Shown: in pieces, positions 1 to 6,236 of the stretch
Position numbering within the stretch: the stretch's first letter is position 1
How the letters are laid out: the number at the start of each line of letters is the position of its first letter
From: Bacteroidales bacterium
Lineage (GTDB): Bacteria; Bacteroidota; Bacteroidia; Bacteroidales; NBLH01
Length of the DNA: 8,809 nt
Direction of reading: 5' to 3'
NCBI GenBank assembly: GCA_027083715.1
Contig: JALWNR010000849.1
Span: 1 to 8,809, forward strand
Made by a program: the position numbers and the translations under genes
Notes under the pieces: generated by a model
The model's database searches: none
What the model was told of the DNA's origin: nothing
What the model saw: only the letters and a program-made list of their open reading frames with translations

Positions 1-110
1 CACCCAAACTTTAGCCTCATGAGCCGAAGGCAAATAAATTTGAGTGTGTTTATTTTGTGATAAAGCCAGATTAATGTGTTGCTAACAAAGGTATTACAAT
101 GCAACTATGA

Positions 111-141
111 CAAAAGCGGTGAACTGCGAAGCACCTCACCG
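111..141 (-). terminator. Putative intrinsic terminator downstream of the ArsC-family gene
   Basis: Positions 117-141 form a symmetric hairpin. An outer 6-bp stem (CGGTGA with TCACCG) is separated by a 2x2 internal loop from an inner 3-bp stem (TGC with GCA) around a GAA loop. Read on the minus strand the hairpin is followed at once by CTTTTG (116-111), a short T tract. It starts 17 bases after the stop codon of the minus-strand gene at 158-502, which is the right place for its terminator. The T tract is short, so efficiency is uncertain. Confidence 0.45.
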
Positions 142-157
142 AAGGTAATTTTGCGGG

Positions 158-502
158 TTAAAACAATTTGTCGATATTTTCCGGAGGATCTCCCCAAACC
201 GCTTTTTCACCTTTTACAATAATCGGGCGCTGCAAAAGTTTTAAATTTTCCGAAATAATTTTTATCCATTCACTATCGTTAAATATTTTGCCTTTATAAT
301 TTTCTTTGAAAATTTTTTCTTGTTTGCGTATCATTTCTTCGGGCTTTTTTCCTAATTTTTTTAAAATCTCTTTTAATTCATCTTCTTTAAGCCCTGTTTT
401 CAAGTATTCAATTATTTCAAAATCTTTGGTTTTTGATTCAAGGTACTGTAACCCGGCACGACTTTTTTTACAGCGTGTGTTGTGATAAATTTTTATTTTC
501 AT
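158..502 (-). CDS. ArsC/Spx-family thioredoxin-fold reductase (YffB-like)
   Basis: This is a 114-residue protein of the ArsC/Spx/YffB family, about the normal full length. The N-terminal strand leads into HNTRCKKSR, placing the family's redox cysteine at Cys11. The family's first arginine motif (MIRKQE, Arg59) and the cis-proline segment QRPIIV (Arg92-Pro93) are present. The third arginine of classical arsenate reductase, expected in the C-terminal region, is not there: the equivalent stretch reads WGDPPE, with Asp105. Classical members reduce arsenate to arsenite using glutathione or glutaredoxin, while relatives of the YffB/Spx type have other or unknown roles. No arsenic efflux or regulator gene lies nearby, so an arsenic role is not supported by context. 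The gene is probably monocistronic: a terminator-like hairpin follows it and 170 bases separate it from the methyltransferase upstream. There is no Shine-Dalgarno sequence. Confidence 0.85.
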   Translation of the reverse strand: MKIKIYHNTRCKKSRAGLQYLESKTKDFEIIEYLKTGLKEDELKEILKKLGKKPEEMIRKQEKIFKENYKGKIFNDSEWIKIISENLKLLQRPIIVKGEKAVWGDPPENIDKLF

Positions 503-574
503 AGTGCTTGATTATTAAATGATTATATAATTAAATGTTCTTGTAGTTATTGTTTGATTTGTTACTACTTAATT

Positions 575-608
575 CTCAATCTGCGGGTAAGCAGACAAGT
601 TTCCCATT
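575..608. repeat. Degenerate interspersed repeat, copy 1 (hairpin-bearing)
   Basis: The core contains an inverted repeat, TCTGC (580-584) and GCAGA (591-595), around a 6-base loop, followed by CAAGTTT. The pattern TCAATCnGC..G...GCAGACAAGTTT.C is shared with a second copy at 4285-4312. Both copies lie between genes. The copies are diverged, so this looks like an old small repeat family and not an active element. Confidence 0.4.
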
Positions 609-672
609 AGCCCATACATCACTAGCTCTCATTTGCCGATGGGCGAATACTTTTTTTCATTCTTCCACTCAT

Positions 673-1302
673 TCATTTACTGGTTGCATCCTGATTTTTA
701 TAAGCAAAATAAACAGAAGTTCCCCACGAAGCTTTTTCTCGCTTAACTTTCGGGAAATGCTCTTTTAGTTCATCACAAAAAGTTTTTTTGAAATTTTTAT
801 AATCGCTTTTTTCAAAATACTCCAAAATTTGTGCAATAAGTGGCGTTTTACCGTAATAATCATTTATGATAATCAGTTCACGGGCAATGCGTTTCATTTC
901 TAGAAGTATTTTTTCACGATAATCGCGACCAAAACCATGAAGCATAAATGATGCTGTAACAATATCAAATGAATTATCCTCAAATTTATTTAAATTAGTA
1001 GCATCACCTAAACTAAACTCAATTTGTGGTGAATATCTTTTTTGTGCTCGCTTAATCATGTGTTTTGCAAAGTCTATACCATGAATTTTTTCAGCTCCAT
1101 TTTCCTTAAATAAGGCAGCCCAAGCACCGGGTCCTGTACCTAAATCCAATATGCTTTTCCCCTTTAAATCAACTTCTTTTATAACCTGTTTTATTGCTTT
1201 TCTAAAACCTTTCTTTACTTGTAAATCCAAAGCGCTGTAGAATGGAGCAATTAAATTAAAAATTTGTTGATGTCTTTTAATCGGGTCTTTACTGAAAATC
1301 AT
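673..1302 (-). CDS. Class I SAM-dependent methyltransferase (UbiE/Methyltransf_11-like)
   Basis: This 209-residue protein has a Rossmann-like methyltransferase core. Motif I, ILDLGTGPG, is at residues 51-59 and binds the SAM methionine and ribose region. Asp77 in GIDFAKHMI ends strand 2, where the family contacts the ribose hydroxyls. A motif-II-like FSLGDATNL is at about 96-104, and SFDIVTASFMLH at 111-122 is the usual motif before the substrate-facing loop. The N-terminal part, with QQIFNLIAPFYSALD, resembles the opening of menaquinone/ubiquinone C-methyltransferases (UbiE type), but UbiE proteins are longer and the C-terminal half here is not diagnostic. The substrate is therefore unknown: a quinone, lipid or small molecule are all possible. 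It sits alone on the minus strand, with no Shine-Dalgarno sequence before the ATG and A/T-rich sequence upstream. Confidence 0.85.
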   Translation of the reverse strand: MIFSKDPIKRHQQIFNLIAPFYSALDLQVKKGFRKAIKQVIKEVDLKGKSILDLGTGPGAWAALFKENGAEKIHGIDFAKHMIKRAQKRYSPQIEFSLGDATNLNKFEDNSFDIVTASFMLHGFGRDYREKILLEMKRIARELIIINDYYGKTPLIAQILEYFEKSDYKNFKKTFCDELKEHFPKVKREKASWGTSVYFAYKNQDATSK

Positions 1303-1675
1303 TAAAATATTTTTTAGTTAATCAAAATTTTGCCGGTATTTATAGATAAGTATTAATTTACCGACTTAAATCCACGGCAAATTTATTAATGTATTGAAAG
1401 TCATCCGATGATATGCGGATATTAAGTGCCAAATATCAGATTAGGCAAATTTAATAATATTTTGCAAATTCCTAAAAGTAGTATTTTCCTGAATATATTT
1501 TGGAAATAATTATTAAAAAGCTTAAATTCATACACAGATAATTATCCAAGTTAAATCTATGTTGTGCTTATAGGTACATAGTTTTTACTTTATAAAAGAG
1601 AATTTTGTATGATAAAACAGATATTCTTCACAATCCTTATTTTTATCTTTTACAATAAATTAAAAACAAAACAAA
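1303..1675. other. Divergent intergenic region between methyltransferase and esterase genes
   Basis: This 373-base, very AT-rich stretch separates the divergently transcribed methyltransferase (minus) and esterase (plus) genes, so it should hold promoters for both. No confident promoter was found. The sequence GAATTTTG at 1600-1607 matches the Bacteroidota TAnnTTTG -7 element at all but its first base, with no clear -33 partner. Two related stretches, GGCAAATTTATTAAT (from 1376) and GGCAAATTTAATAAT (from 1444), form a weak direct repeat. A 28-codon open frame begins at 1609 and is treated separately. Confidence 0.5.
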
Positions 1676-1695
1676 ATGAAAGCAATAAAAAATAG
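1609..1695 (+). CDS. Possible leader ORF overlapping the esterase start (weak)
   Basis: An ATG at 1609 opens a 28-codon frame ending at TAG 1693-1695, so it overlaps the first 20 bases of the esterase gene in another frame. The peptide starts MIKQIFFTILIFIF and ends in a lysine/asparagine-rich tail, like a positively charged hydrophobic leader. It has no recognisable ribosome binding site. AT-rich DNA easily gives such hydrophobic frames by chance, so this is recorded only as a candidate for translational coupling with the esterase. Confidence 0.12.
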   Translation: MIKQIFFTILIFIFYNKLKTKQNESNKK

Positions 1696-2680
1696 TTATT
1701 ATTCAATGTCAAATTTTGTATTTGTTGTTTTTATATTCTTTCTGTTTGCTTGTCATAAAGCGGATGATATAAGACAGGAAAGCGGGCTTTTTACCAAAAC
1801 TTTAACTGTGGATGGTTTAAATAGGAAATATGCTATTTATTTACCGGACGATATAGAAAATATTTCAGTTCCTTTGATATTTGAGTTACATGGAGGTGGG
1901 ATATATATTGATGATATGACCGGAGAAAGCGGATATAAAACACCTTATAAGCTCTGGATGGAACTTGCAGAAAAAGAAAAGTTTATTGTTGTATATCCGG
2001 AAGGTATGAACGGAGCTTATGATAAGCCTACATGGAATGATTGCAGAGGAGATTGCATTGTAAATTCAAATGCAGATGATGTTTCTTTTATCAAAACTTT
2101 GATCAATATAATTTCTGAAAACTATACTATTGATAAAAACAGGATTTATGTATCAGGAACATCAAATGGTGGCTTTATGGCGCTTAGACTTGCACTTGAA
2201 GCAGGAGATAAATTTGCTGCGGTGGCTGCTGTTGCTGCTGCAATGCCTGCAGTTTCCGATTGTAATCAACCCCTTAATCCAGTATCTGTATTGTTTATGA
2301 ACGGAACAGATGATAATCATATGCCCTATAATGGAGGATATATATCAAATCCTCCTAATCCTGATCATGGTTCTGCCTTGTCCACAGAAAATTCTGTAAA
2401 ATTTTGGATAAACTTTAATAATACTGATACTATTCCTGATACATTTGTTTACCCTGATATAGATACAAGCGATGGGGGAGTTGTTGAACGGTTTTCTTAT
2501 AAACACGGAGTGCGAGAAACAGAGGTTGTTTTATATAAAATAAATGGTGGAGGTCATTCGGCACCAAGTATTCAAGAGCAATATTCCAATTTATTTGAAG
2601 AATATTTTAACAAGCAAAATCATGATATTGAAATGACGACTGAAGTGTGGAACTTTTTCAAAAGCAAAAGGTTAAATTAA
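1676..2680 (+). CDS. Lipoprotein alpha/beta-hydrolase esterase (PHB depolymerase/feruloyl esterase, LpqC-like)
   Basis: This 334-residue serine esterase belongs to the polyhydroxybutyrate depolymerase/CE1 feruloyl esterase group. The N-terminus has a charged start, a hydrophobic run and a lipobox LFAC ending at Cys26, so it should be exported and lipid-anchored. The hydrolase core shows the oxyanion-hole segment LHGGG (71-75), VVYPEG (105-110), WNDCRGDC (120-127, a possible disulfide pair) and the nucleophile elbow GTSNG (161-165) with Ser163. The acid is Asp213 in MNGTDDNHMPY, and the catalytic histidine is His294 in GGGHSAP, a typical triad for this group. The substrate could be a polyester or an aromatic ester on plant polysaccharide, and the sequence does not decide. 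No polysaccharide utilisation genes are adjacent. It starts after an A-rich leader and ends at a strong hairpin (2689-2721). The second Met at residue 11 would lose the charged N-region, so Met1 is preferred. Confidence 0.88.
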   Translation: MKAIKNSYYSMSNFVFVVFIFFLFACHKADDIRQESGLFTKTLTVDGLNRKYAIYLPDDIENISVPLIFELHGGGIYIDDMTGESGYKTPYKLWMELAEKEKFIVVYPEGMNGAYDKPTWNDCRGDCIVNSNADDVSFIKTLINIISENYTIDKNRIYVSGTSNGGFMALRLALEAGDKFAAVAAVAAAMPAVSDCNQPLNPVSVLFMNGTDDNHMPYNGGYISNPPNPDHGSALSTENSVKFWINFNNTDTIPDTFVYPDIDTSDGGVVERFSYKHGVRETEVVLYKINGGGHSAPSIQEQYSNLFEEYFNKQNHDIEMTTEVWNFFKSKRLN

Positions 2681-2688
2681 CAATGTAA

Positions 2689-2729
2689 TTAACCGAAGGT
2701 TAATCCAAAACCTTCGGTTAACTGTTTTT
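2689..2729 (+). terminator. Intrinsic terminator between convergent esterase and kbl
   Basis: A perfect 13-bp inverted repeat (TTAACCGAAGGTT at 2689-2701 with its complement at 2709-2721) encloses a 7-base loop. On the plus strand it is followed by CTGTTTTTC, giving a short U tract for the esterase transcript. The stop codon of kbl, coming from the other direction, is only 9 bases to the right, so the same hairpin probably stops kbl too. On the minus strand the sequence after the stem is AT-rich but has no proper T run. Confidence 0.75.
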
Positions 2730-3920
2730 CTACTTTATTACACCAAGTTCTTTACCAACTTTAATAAATGCGGCAACCGCCTTATCTAAATGCTCACGTT
2801 CATGAGCAGCAGACAATTGAATACGAATACGTGCTTGTCCTTTTGCAACAACAGGATAATAAAAGCCAATTACATAAATTCCCTCGTTTAATAATTTAGC
2901 TGCAAAATCTTGCGAAAGCTTGGCATCGTAAAGCATTAATGCAATAATTGCTGAATCAGAAGGTTTCAAATCAAAACCGGCAGCACTCATTTTTTCTTTA
3001 AAATAAGCGGCATTGTCCATTAGCTTATCACGCAATTCAGTAGTTTCGGTTAATAAATCCATTACTTGAATTGCTGCACCAATAATTGCCGGAGAAAGTG
3101 AATTGGAAAATAAATATGGACGTGAGCGTTGGCGCAGCATATCAATAATTTCTTTTCTGCCTGTGGTAAATCCGCCAAGAGCACCACCAAGCGCTTTACC
3201 TAATGTGCTTGTGATAATATCCACGCGTTCCATCACATTATGATATTCGTGCGTTCCACGGCCTGTTTTACCAATAAACCCTGATGCATGGCTATCATCT
3301 ACCATTACCAATGCATTGTATTTTTCAGCTAAATCGCAAATATTGTTTAGTTTAGCAATATCTCCGTCCATTGAAAATACACCATCGGTAACAATAATGC
3401 GATGTCGTTGTGCCTGAGCTAGTTTTAATTGTTCTTCCAAATCATTCATATCCGAATGTTTGTAACGATAGCGTGCTGCTTTACTCAAACGTACTCCATC
3501 AATAATCGAGGCATGATTCAATTCATCCGAAATAATTGCATCTTCTTTCGTGAAAATGGGTTCAAAAACACCACCGTTTGCATCAAAAGCAGCTGCATAC
3601 AGAATGGTATCTTCCATACCAAAAAAATCGGCAATTTTTTGTTCCAATTCTTTATGAATATCTTGCGTTCCACAAATAAAACGAACTGATGACATCCCAT
3701 AACCATGTGTATCTAATGCTTTTTTTGCTGCATCAATTACTTTGGGGTGCGATGAAAGTCCCAGATAATTATTAGCACAAAAATTCAATACCTTTTGTCC
3801 TGTGTTCAATTCAATTTCAGCACCTTGTGGTCCGGTAATAATGCGTTCTCTTTTATATAATCCTGCTTCATCAATGCTTTGAAGCTCTTTTTGTAAAAAA
3901 TCTTTAAGTTTTCCGTACAT
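2730..3920 (-). CDS. kbl: 2-amino-3-ketobutyrate CoA ligase (glycine C-acetyltransferase)
   Basis: This 396-residue PLP enzyme of the alpha-oxoamine synthase family is almost the same length as E. coli Kbl. It cleaves 2-amino-3-oxobutyrate with CoA into glycine and acetyl-CoA, the second step of threonine breakdown after threonine dehydrogenase. The sequence shows [14 protein letters not shown] (46-59), [13 protein letters not shown] (74-86), His136 in [11 protein letters not shown] that stacks on PLP, Asp208 in [11 protein letters not shown] (205-215) that pairs with the pyridine nitrogen, and the Schiff-base lysine Lys242 in [13 protein letters not shown]. The C-terminal part ends with [18 protein letters not shown], also typical. 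Related enzymes (BioF, HemA, SPT) share the fold, but these motifs read as Kbl. No tdh gene is in the window. The gene is flanked by a convergent terminator and a long intergenic leader, so it is probably transcribed alone. Confidence 0.95.
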   Translation of the reverse strand: MYGKLKDFLQKELQSIDEAGLYKRERIITGPQGAEIELNTGQKVLNFCANNYLGLSSHPKVIDAAKKALDTHGYGMSSVRFICGTQDIHKELEQKIADFFGMEDTILYAAAFDANGGVFEPIFTKEDAIISDELNHASIIDGVRLSKAARYRYKHSDMNDLEEQLKLAQAQRHRIIVTDGVFSMDGDIAKLNNICDLAEKYNALVMVDDSHASGFIGKTGRGTHEYHNVMERVDIITSTLGKALGGALGGFTTGRKEIIDMLRQRSRPYLFSNSLSPAIIGAAIQVMDLLTETTELRDKLMDNAAYFKEKMSAAGFDLKPSDSAIIALMLYDAKLSQDFAAKLLNEGIYVIGFYYPVVAKGQARIRIQLSAAHEREHLDKAVAAFIKVGKELGVIK

Positions 3921-3951
3921 AATTTTAGATATTAAATAATGGTTTTATTAT

Positions 3952-3981
3952 GGACAAAGTTTATTGTCCTTTGCAAATTTA
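3952..3981 (-). promoter_or_regulatory. Candidate kbl promoter (-7 element) with a hairpin in the leader
   Basis: On the minus strand, 3981-3974 reads TAAATTTG, an exact match to the Bacteroidota -7 consensus TAnnTTTG, 54 bases upstream of the kbl ATG. No good -33 TTTG partner is seen at the right distance. Just downstream, where transcription would begin, lies a 6-bp inverted repeat (GGACAA at 3952-3957 with TTGTCC at 3964-3969) around a 6-base loop. This could be an operator or a 5' UTR hairpin. Both calls rest on pattern matching. Confidence 0.4.
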
Positions 3982-4120
3982 TGATAAAAATACGGCGAAA
4001 AAAATACTTTTGCAACATATCGGGAGGGCGCGATTGCAAAGATTAAGTTTTTTACAATTATAATTTTTATTGCGATGCATGATTCAACACTTTGTTAAAT
4101 TATAAATGATAAAATATGAG

Positions 4121-4207
4121 TTAATGGCTCTTAATAAACACCTTACGATAAGATACCACTATTGGCTCAGGTTTAAAATAACGCATATTTTTCATATGAC
4201 TGTACAT
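4121..4207 (-). CDS. Possible 28-residue small protein (weak)
   Basis: An ATG at 4207 on the minus strand opens a 28-codon frame ending at TAA (4123-4121). The peptide contains MRYFKPEPIVVSYRKVF, a mixed composition that looks more protein-like than most chance frames in AT-rich DNA. A purine-rich AAAAGAAAAG lies directly before the ATG, too close for a normal ribosome binding site. A second ATG at codon 5 is an alternative start. I do not recognise the peptide. It may be a real small gene, the decayed start of a larger one, or chance. Confidence 0.2.
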   Translation of the reverse strand: MYSHMKNMRYFKPEPIVVSYRKVFIKSH

Positions 4208-4284
4208 CTTTTCTTTTACAAGTAATTGGTATATTGGTAGTTAGTAATTAAGGAAATTGTCCTCATATTTTAATTACCAATTAT

Positions 4285-4312
4285 TCAATCCGCCAGTGGG
4301 CAGACAAGTTTT
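4285..4312. repeat. Degenerate interspersed repeat, copy 2 (hairpin-bearing)
   Basis: The core TCCGCC (4289-4294), AGTG loop, GGCAGA (4299-4304) is an inverted repeat with one mismatch, followed by CAAGTTTTCTAAT. It shares TCAATCnGC..G...GCAGACAAGTTT.C with the copy at 575-608. Flanking sequence has TTGGTA/TAATTACCAA-type inverted and direct repeats on the left (about 4226-4280), so the original unit may have been longer. Confidence 0.4.
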
Positions 4313-4501
4313 CTAATCACCTGCTAATTAAGGTGTAAAATCTAATTTAAATTATAGACACTATACTAAACCACAGTTCCACTATTTTGTGAATGGTTGT
4401 TAGTCAAATAATTACAAAAAACCTAACACGCTATTGATGATATATTTTTCCTTTTATTGGTTTATAGACTCAATCGCTCACAGACTTTTTAGCAAATTCA
4501 C

Positions 4502-4533
4502 TCATTGAATCATTATATCATTGAACCATTGTA
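4502..4533 (+). repeat. 8-bp tandem repeat, four degenerate units
   Basis: Four consecutive 8-base units read TCATTGAA, TCATTATA, TCATTGAA and CCATTGTA. Units 1 and 3 are identical and the others differ at two positions from them. The array lies in intergenic DNA downstream of the cytochrome gene. It is short and could come from replication slippage. Confidence 0.45.
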
Positions 4534-4562
4534 AATAGTGTAATTACACCATTATCTCATCT

Positions 4563-4597
4563 GTCTCAGAGTCCTGTTATTAAATAGGGGATGAGAC
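4563..4597 (-). terminator. Hairpin downstream of the triheme cytochrome gene (possible terminator)
   Basis: GTCTCA (4563-4568) pairs with TGAGAC (4592-4597), and the stem can continue with TCC (4572-4574) against GGA (4589-4591) across a 3-base bulge. The structure begins 10 bases after the cytochrome stop codon on the minus strand. No T run follows it, so it could protect the 3' end or act as a weak terminator. Confidence 0.3.
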
Positions 4598-4606
4598 TTC
4601 AATTAA

Positions 4607-5761
4607 CTATTTAAACCATTCCGGTTTTTTAAATTCTGTATTATAAATGTATTCGGCTGCCAGTTTTAGTTCTTTTTCAGGGTAATTCAACTGCGGCATT
4701 ACTTCAAATTGTTTTAAAGCACCAAACATCATTGCTTTATCAAATGTCGGGGCTTTTGTGAAATTAACAATTCCATTGATAAATGCTTCTTTATCAGGAT
4801 AAACTCTACTGTATTTTTTCTTTATATTAATCATGGGTGGAGCAAGCATTTCATTACGAGGGCGATCCACATCATGACAAATTTTGCAACGGCTGTTATA
4901 TACATTTTCAGGACTTAAATCTTTAGGTTTCAATTGCAGGCTAATTTTAGCAATGTTTTTACTGATATTTTTTTCGCTATTATCATATAAATACGATGCA
5001 ATTGTTTTAATAGTTTTTATATTGTAATTCATTTTTGGCATTAAATTATATTGATTGACAGCATCACTCAATAATGCTTTTTCTTTTTTGGGGGCGCTCA
5101 CAAAATTTGTTATAGCATTTACAAAATCTGCTTTGCTTTTGTATTTTTGTTTATAAACTGATGTAAATTCTGAAATTAAAGGTGCTAATTGTTTGGTTTG
5201 CAAATCACTTTTTTGATGGCAAATCACGCACTTATTGTGTAATAAAACATCGGGATTTTCTGTGCCTACATTTTGGATTGTTTTAAAATCTCCGTGTTCT
5301 TTTTTAAAATGTTCATCGAACCATGCCGGTTGTGGTAATTCATTTTCAAAAATGTATGTTGCAATTATTTGCAAATCTTTTTTATCATAGCCTAATTTAG
5401 GCATTATATTAAATTTGTCTTTGGCTTTTATCATCAATGCCTTATCCTCAATGGGATTTTCGGTAAAGGCTACCATCGCTTTAATAAAATCTTGTTTGTT
5501 CTCATAAGTCATTTTGTATCTGCGCTGTACTGAAACCATCGGGGGAGCAATTGCATTTGCCTCGGAGGTTCCTAAATCATGGCAAATTAAGCATTTGTTG
5601 CGGTATAGTTGTTCTGCTTCTGCTTTATTGTACGTCAAAACAGAATTTGAGTCGATAGACTTGCTGTTTGTATCTGTTTTTTCTTGTTTGCTGTTTTGAT
5701 TGCATGCAGAGAGTAAAATCAGTATAAAGGTGATTAATGACAGGTGTTTCATAAGTATCAT
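4607..5761 (-). CDS. Lipoprotein with three tandem cytochrome c domains (triheme c-type cytochrome)
   Basis: This is a 384-residue exported electron carrier. The N-terminus has a hydrophobic signal and lipobox LLSAC with Cys20. The ATG at 5752 (Met4, giving MKHLSL) is a good alternative start. Three class-I-like cytochrome domains follow, each with a heme-binding CxxCH and a Met-Pro sixth-ligand motif: CLICH 57-61 with NIMPKLGY (Met120), CVICH 178-182 with NLMPKMNY (Met241), and CKICH 292-296 with EVMPQLNY (Met355). The distance from heme His to Met is 59 residues in all three, so the domains arose by internal triplication. Each has an AP(P/L)(M/I) segment after the heme site. Domains 1 and 3 end with a PxWF motif that domain 2 lacks. 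Three covalent hemes are predicted, with His/Met coordination and so fairly high potential. The partner is unknown. It lies 92 bases downstream of the moaD-like gene on the same strand. Confidence 0.88.
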   Translation of the reverse strand: MILMKHLSLITFILILLSACNQNSKQEKTDTNSKSIDSNSVLTYNKAEAEQLYRNKCLICHDLGTSEANAIAPPMVSVQRRYKMTYENKQDFIKAMVAFTENPIEDKALMIKAKDKFNIMPKLGYDKKDLQIIATYIFENELPQPAWFDEHFKKEHGDFKTIQNVGTENPDVLLHNKCVICHQKSDLQTKQLAPLISEFTSVYKQKYKSKADFVNAITNFVSAPKKEKALLSDAVNQYNLMPKMNYNIKTIKTIASYLYDNSEKNISKNIAKISLQLKPKDLSPENVYNSRCKICHDVDRPRNEMLAPPMINIKKKYSRVYPDKEAFINGIVNFTKAPTFDKAMMFGALKQFEVMPQLNYPEKELKLAAEYIYNTEFKKPEWFK

Positions 5762-5853
5762 AATTCATATTTTTTTAGGGTTTAACATATGTGTATGACA
5801 CTTAGATGTAAAAAAACTTGCGATTTCTATAAAATGAAGATTGAGGTTTAAAA

Positions 5854-6135
5854 TTACCCTCCGGCAACAGCAGGAAAAATTGAAATTGTGGTATCTTTAT
5901 CAATAATCGTCTCCAATTTTTGAAGATGTAAAACATTTACACCATCTAATAAAATAATAACTCCGGGGATAAGCGCACCATTTCGGATGAGTTTTTTAAC
6001 TAAATCAAAATTAATTGCTTCGGAAACAATTTTCAACATATCCAAAACATTAACGGGTTTATCAATATTTACATCAATAATTTTTAAACCGGTATCTAAG
6101 CGAATGGTCGCAAAGAGTTTTATAGAGAGTTTCAT
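5854..6135 (-). CDS. moaD: MoaD/ThiS-family sulfur carrier protein
   Basis: This 93-residue beta-grasp protein ends in the sequence IFPAVAGG, whose C-terminal Gly-Gly is the site adenylated and thiocarboxylated in MoaD proteins. MoaD with MoaE adds the dithiolene sulfurs to precursor Z to make molybdopterin, the pterin ligand for molybdenum or tungsten. Other family marks are the N-terminal strand KLSIKLFATIR (2-12) and LLDGVNVLHLQKLETIIDKD (62-81), the ubiquitin-like region before the tail. It is a little longer than E. coli MoaD (81 residues), the extra length being around residues 43-60. ThiS is less likely because its proteins are shorter. Its place right downstream of a tungsten-type oxidoreductase supports a cofactor role. 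No moaA, moaC, moaE, moeA or moeB gene is in the window. A strong terminator lies between it and the AOR gene. Confidence 0.85.
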   Translation of the reverse strand: MKLSIKLFATIRLDTGLKIIDVNIDKPVNVLDMLKIVSEAINFDLVKKLIRNGALIPGVIILLDGVNVLHLQKLETIIDKDTTISIFPAVAGG

Positions 6136-6177
6136 CTTTCTGTTTGTTTTTTAATAGTTTACATAATCTAAGGATAG

Positions 6178-6214
6178 AAAAAAATACGGCAAAGAAATTA
6201 ATTTCTTTGCCGTA
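6178..6214 (-). terminator. Strong intrinsic terminator between AOR and moaD
   Basis: Positions 6185-6214 are a perfect 30-base palindrome with 15-base arms and TTAA at the centre; the outer part TACGGCAAAGAAA pairs with TTTCTTTGCCGTA. On the minus strand it is followed directly by seven T residues (6184-6178). It starts 22 bases after the AOR stop codon. This is a textbook factor-independent terminator for the AOR transcript, so moaD needs read-through or its own promoter in the remaining 42 bases. Confidence 0.85.
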
Positions 6215-6236
6215 AAGTTACAAAAAACACAGAAAA

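Larger units (their letters stand above)
3921..4606. other. 686-bp gene-poor region between kbl and the cytochrome gene
   Basis: No convincing protein gene was found here. From left to right it holds the kbl leader and promoter candidate, a short GC-rich island CGGGAGGGCGCGATTGC (4021-4037) standing out in AT-rich DNA, a 28-codon minus-strand open frame (4121-4207), a degenerate interspersed repeat (4285-4312), an 8-bp tandem repeat (4502-4533), a palindrome GTGTAATTACAC (4538-4549), and a hairpin just after the cytochrome gene (4563-4597). The mix of decayed repeats suggests a spot that has collected small elements. Confidence 0.6.

Noticed and set aside
1..81. Possible gene end or start at the left edge: a plus frame open to TGA at 58-60, and a minus frame open from about 81 to the edge
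   Set aside because: Both are too short, and the minus frame has no good ATG before the edge except at 20. There is not enough sequence to support either.
81..163. GCTAAC and GTTAAAAC spaced like integron attC core sites
   Set aside because: The segment between them does not fold into an attC-type long hairpin with paired L and R boxes. The only structure is the local terminator-like stem at 117-141, and no integrase or cassette array is seen.
550..768. 72-codon plus-strand open frame
   Set aside because: It overlaps the C-terminal end of the methyltransferase on the other strand and otherwise translates the interspersed repeat; the peptide has no recognisable domain.
3429..3706. Open frames inside kbl on both strands
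   Set aside because: They are out-of-frame shadows of kbl, whose own frame is fully conserved in length and motifs.
5514..5699. 61-codon plus-strand frame opposite the cytochrome gene
   Set aside because: It is antisense to the signal-peptide and first heme domain of the cytochrome and has no independent coding signals.
3984..6198. Shared AAAATACGGC near 3987-3996 and 6181-6190 as a repeat pair
   Set aside because: The match is short and A-rich. The second copy is explained by the AOR terminator while the first has no hairpin, so chance is the simplest reading.
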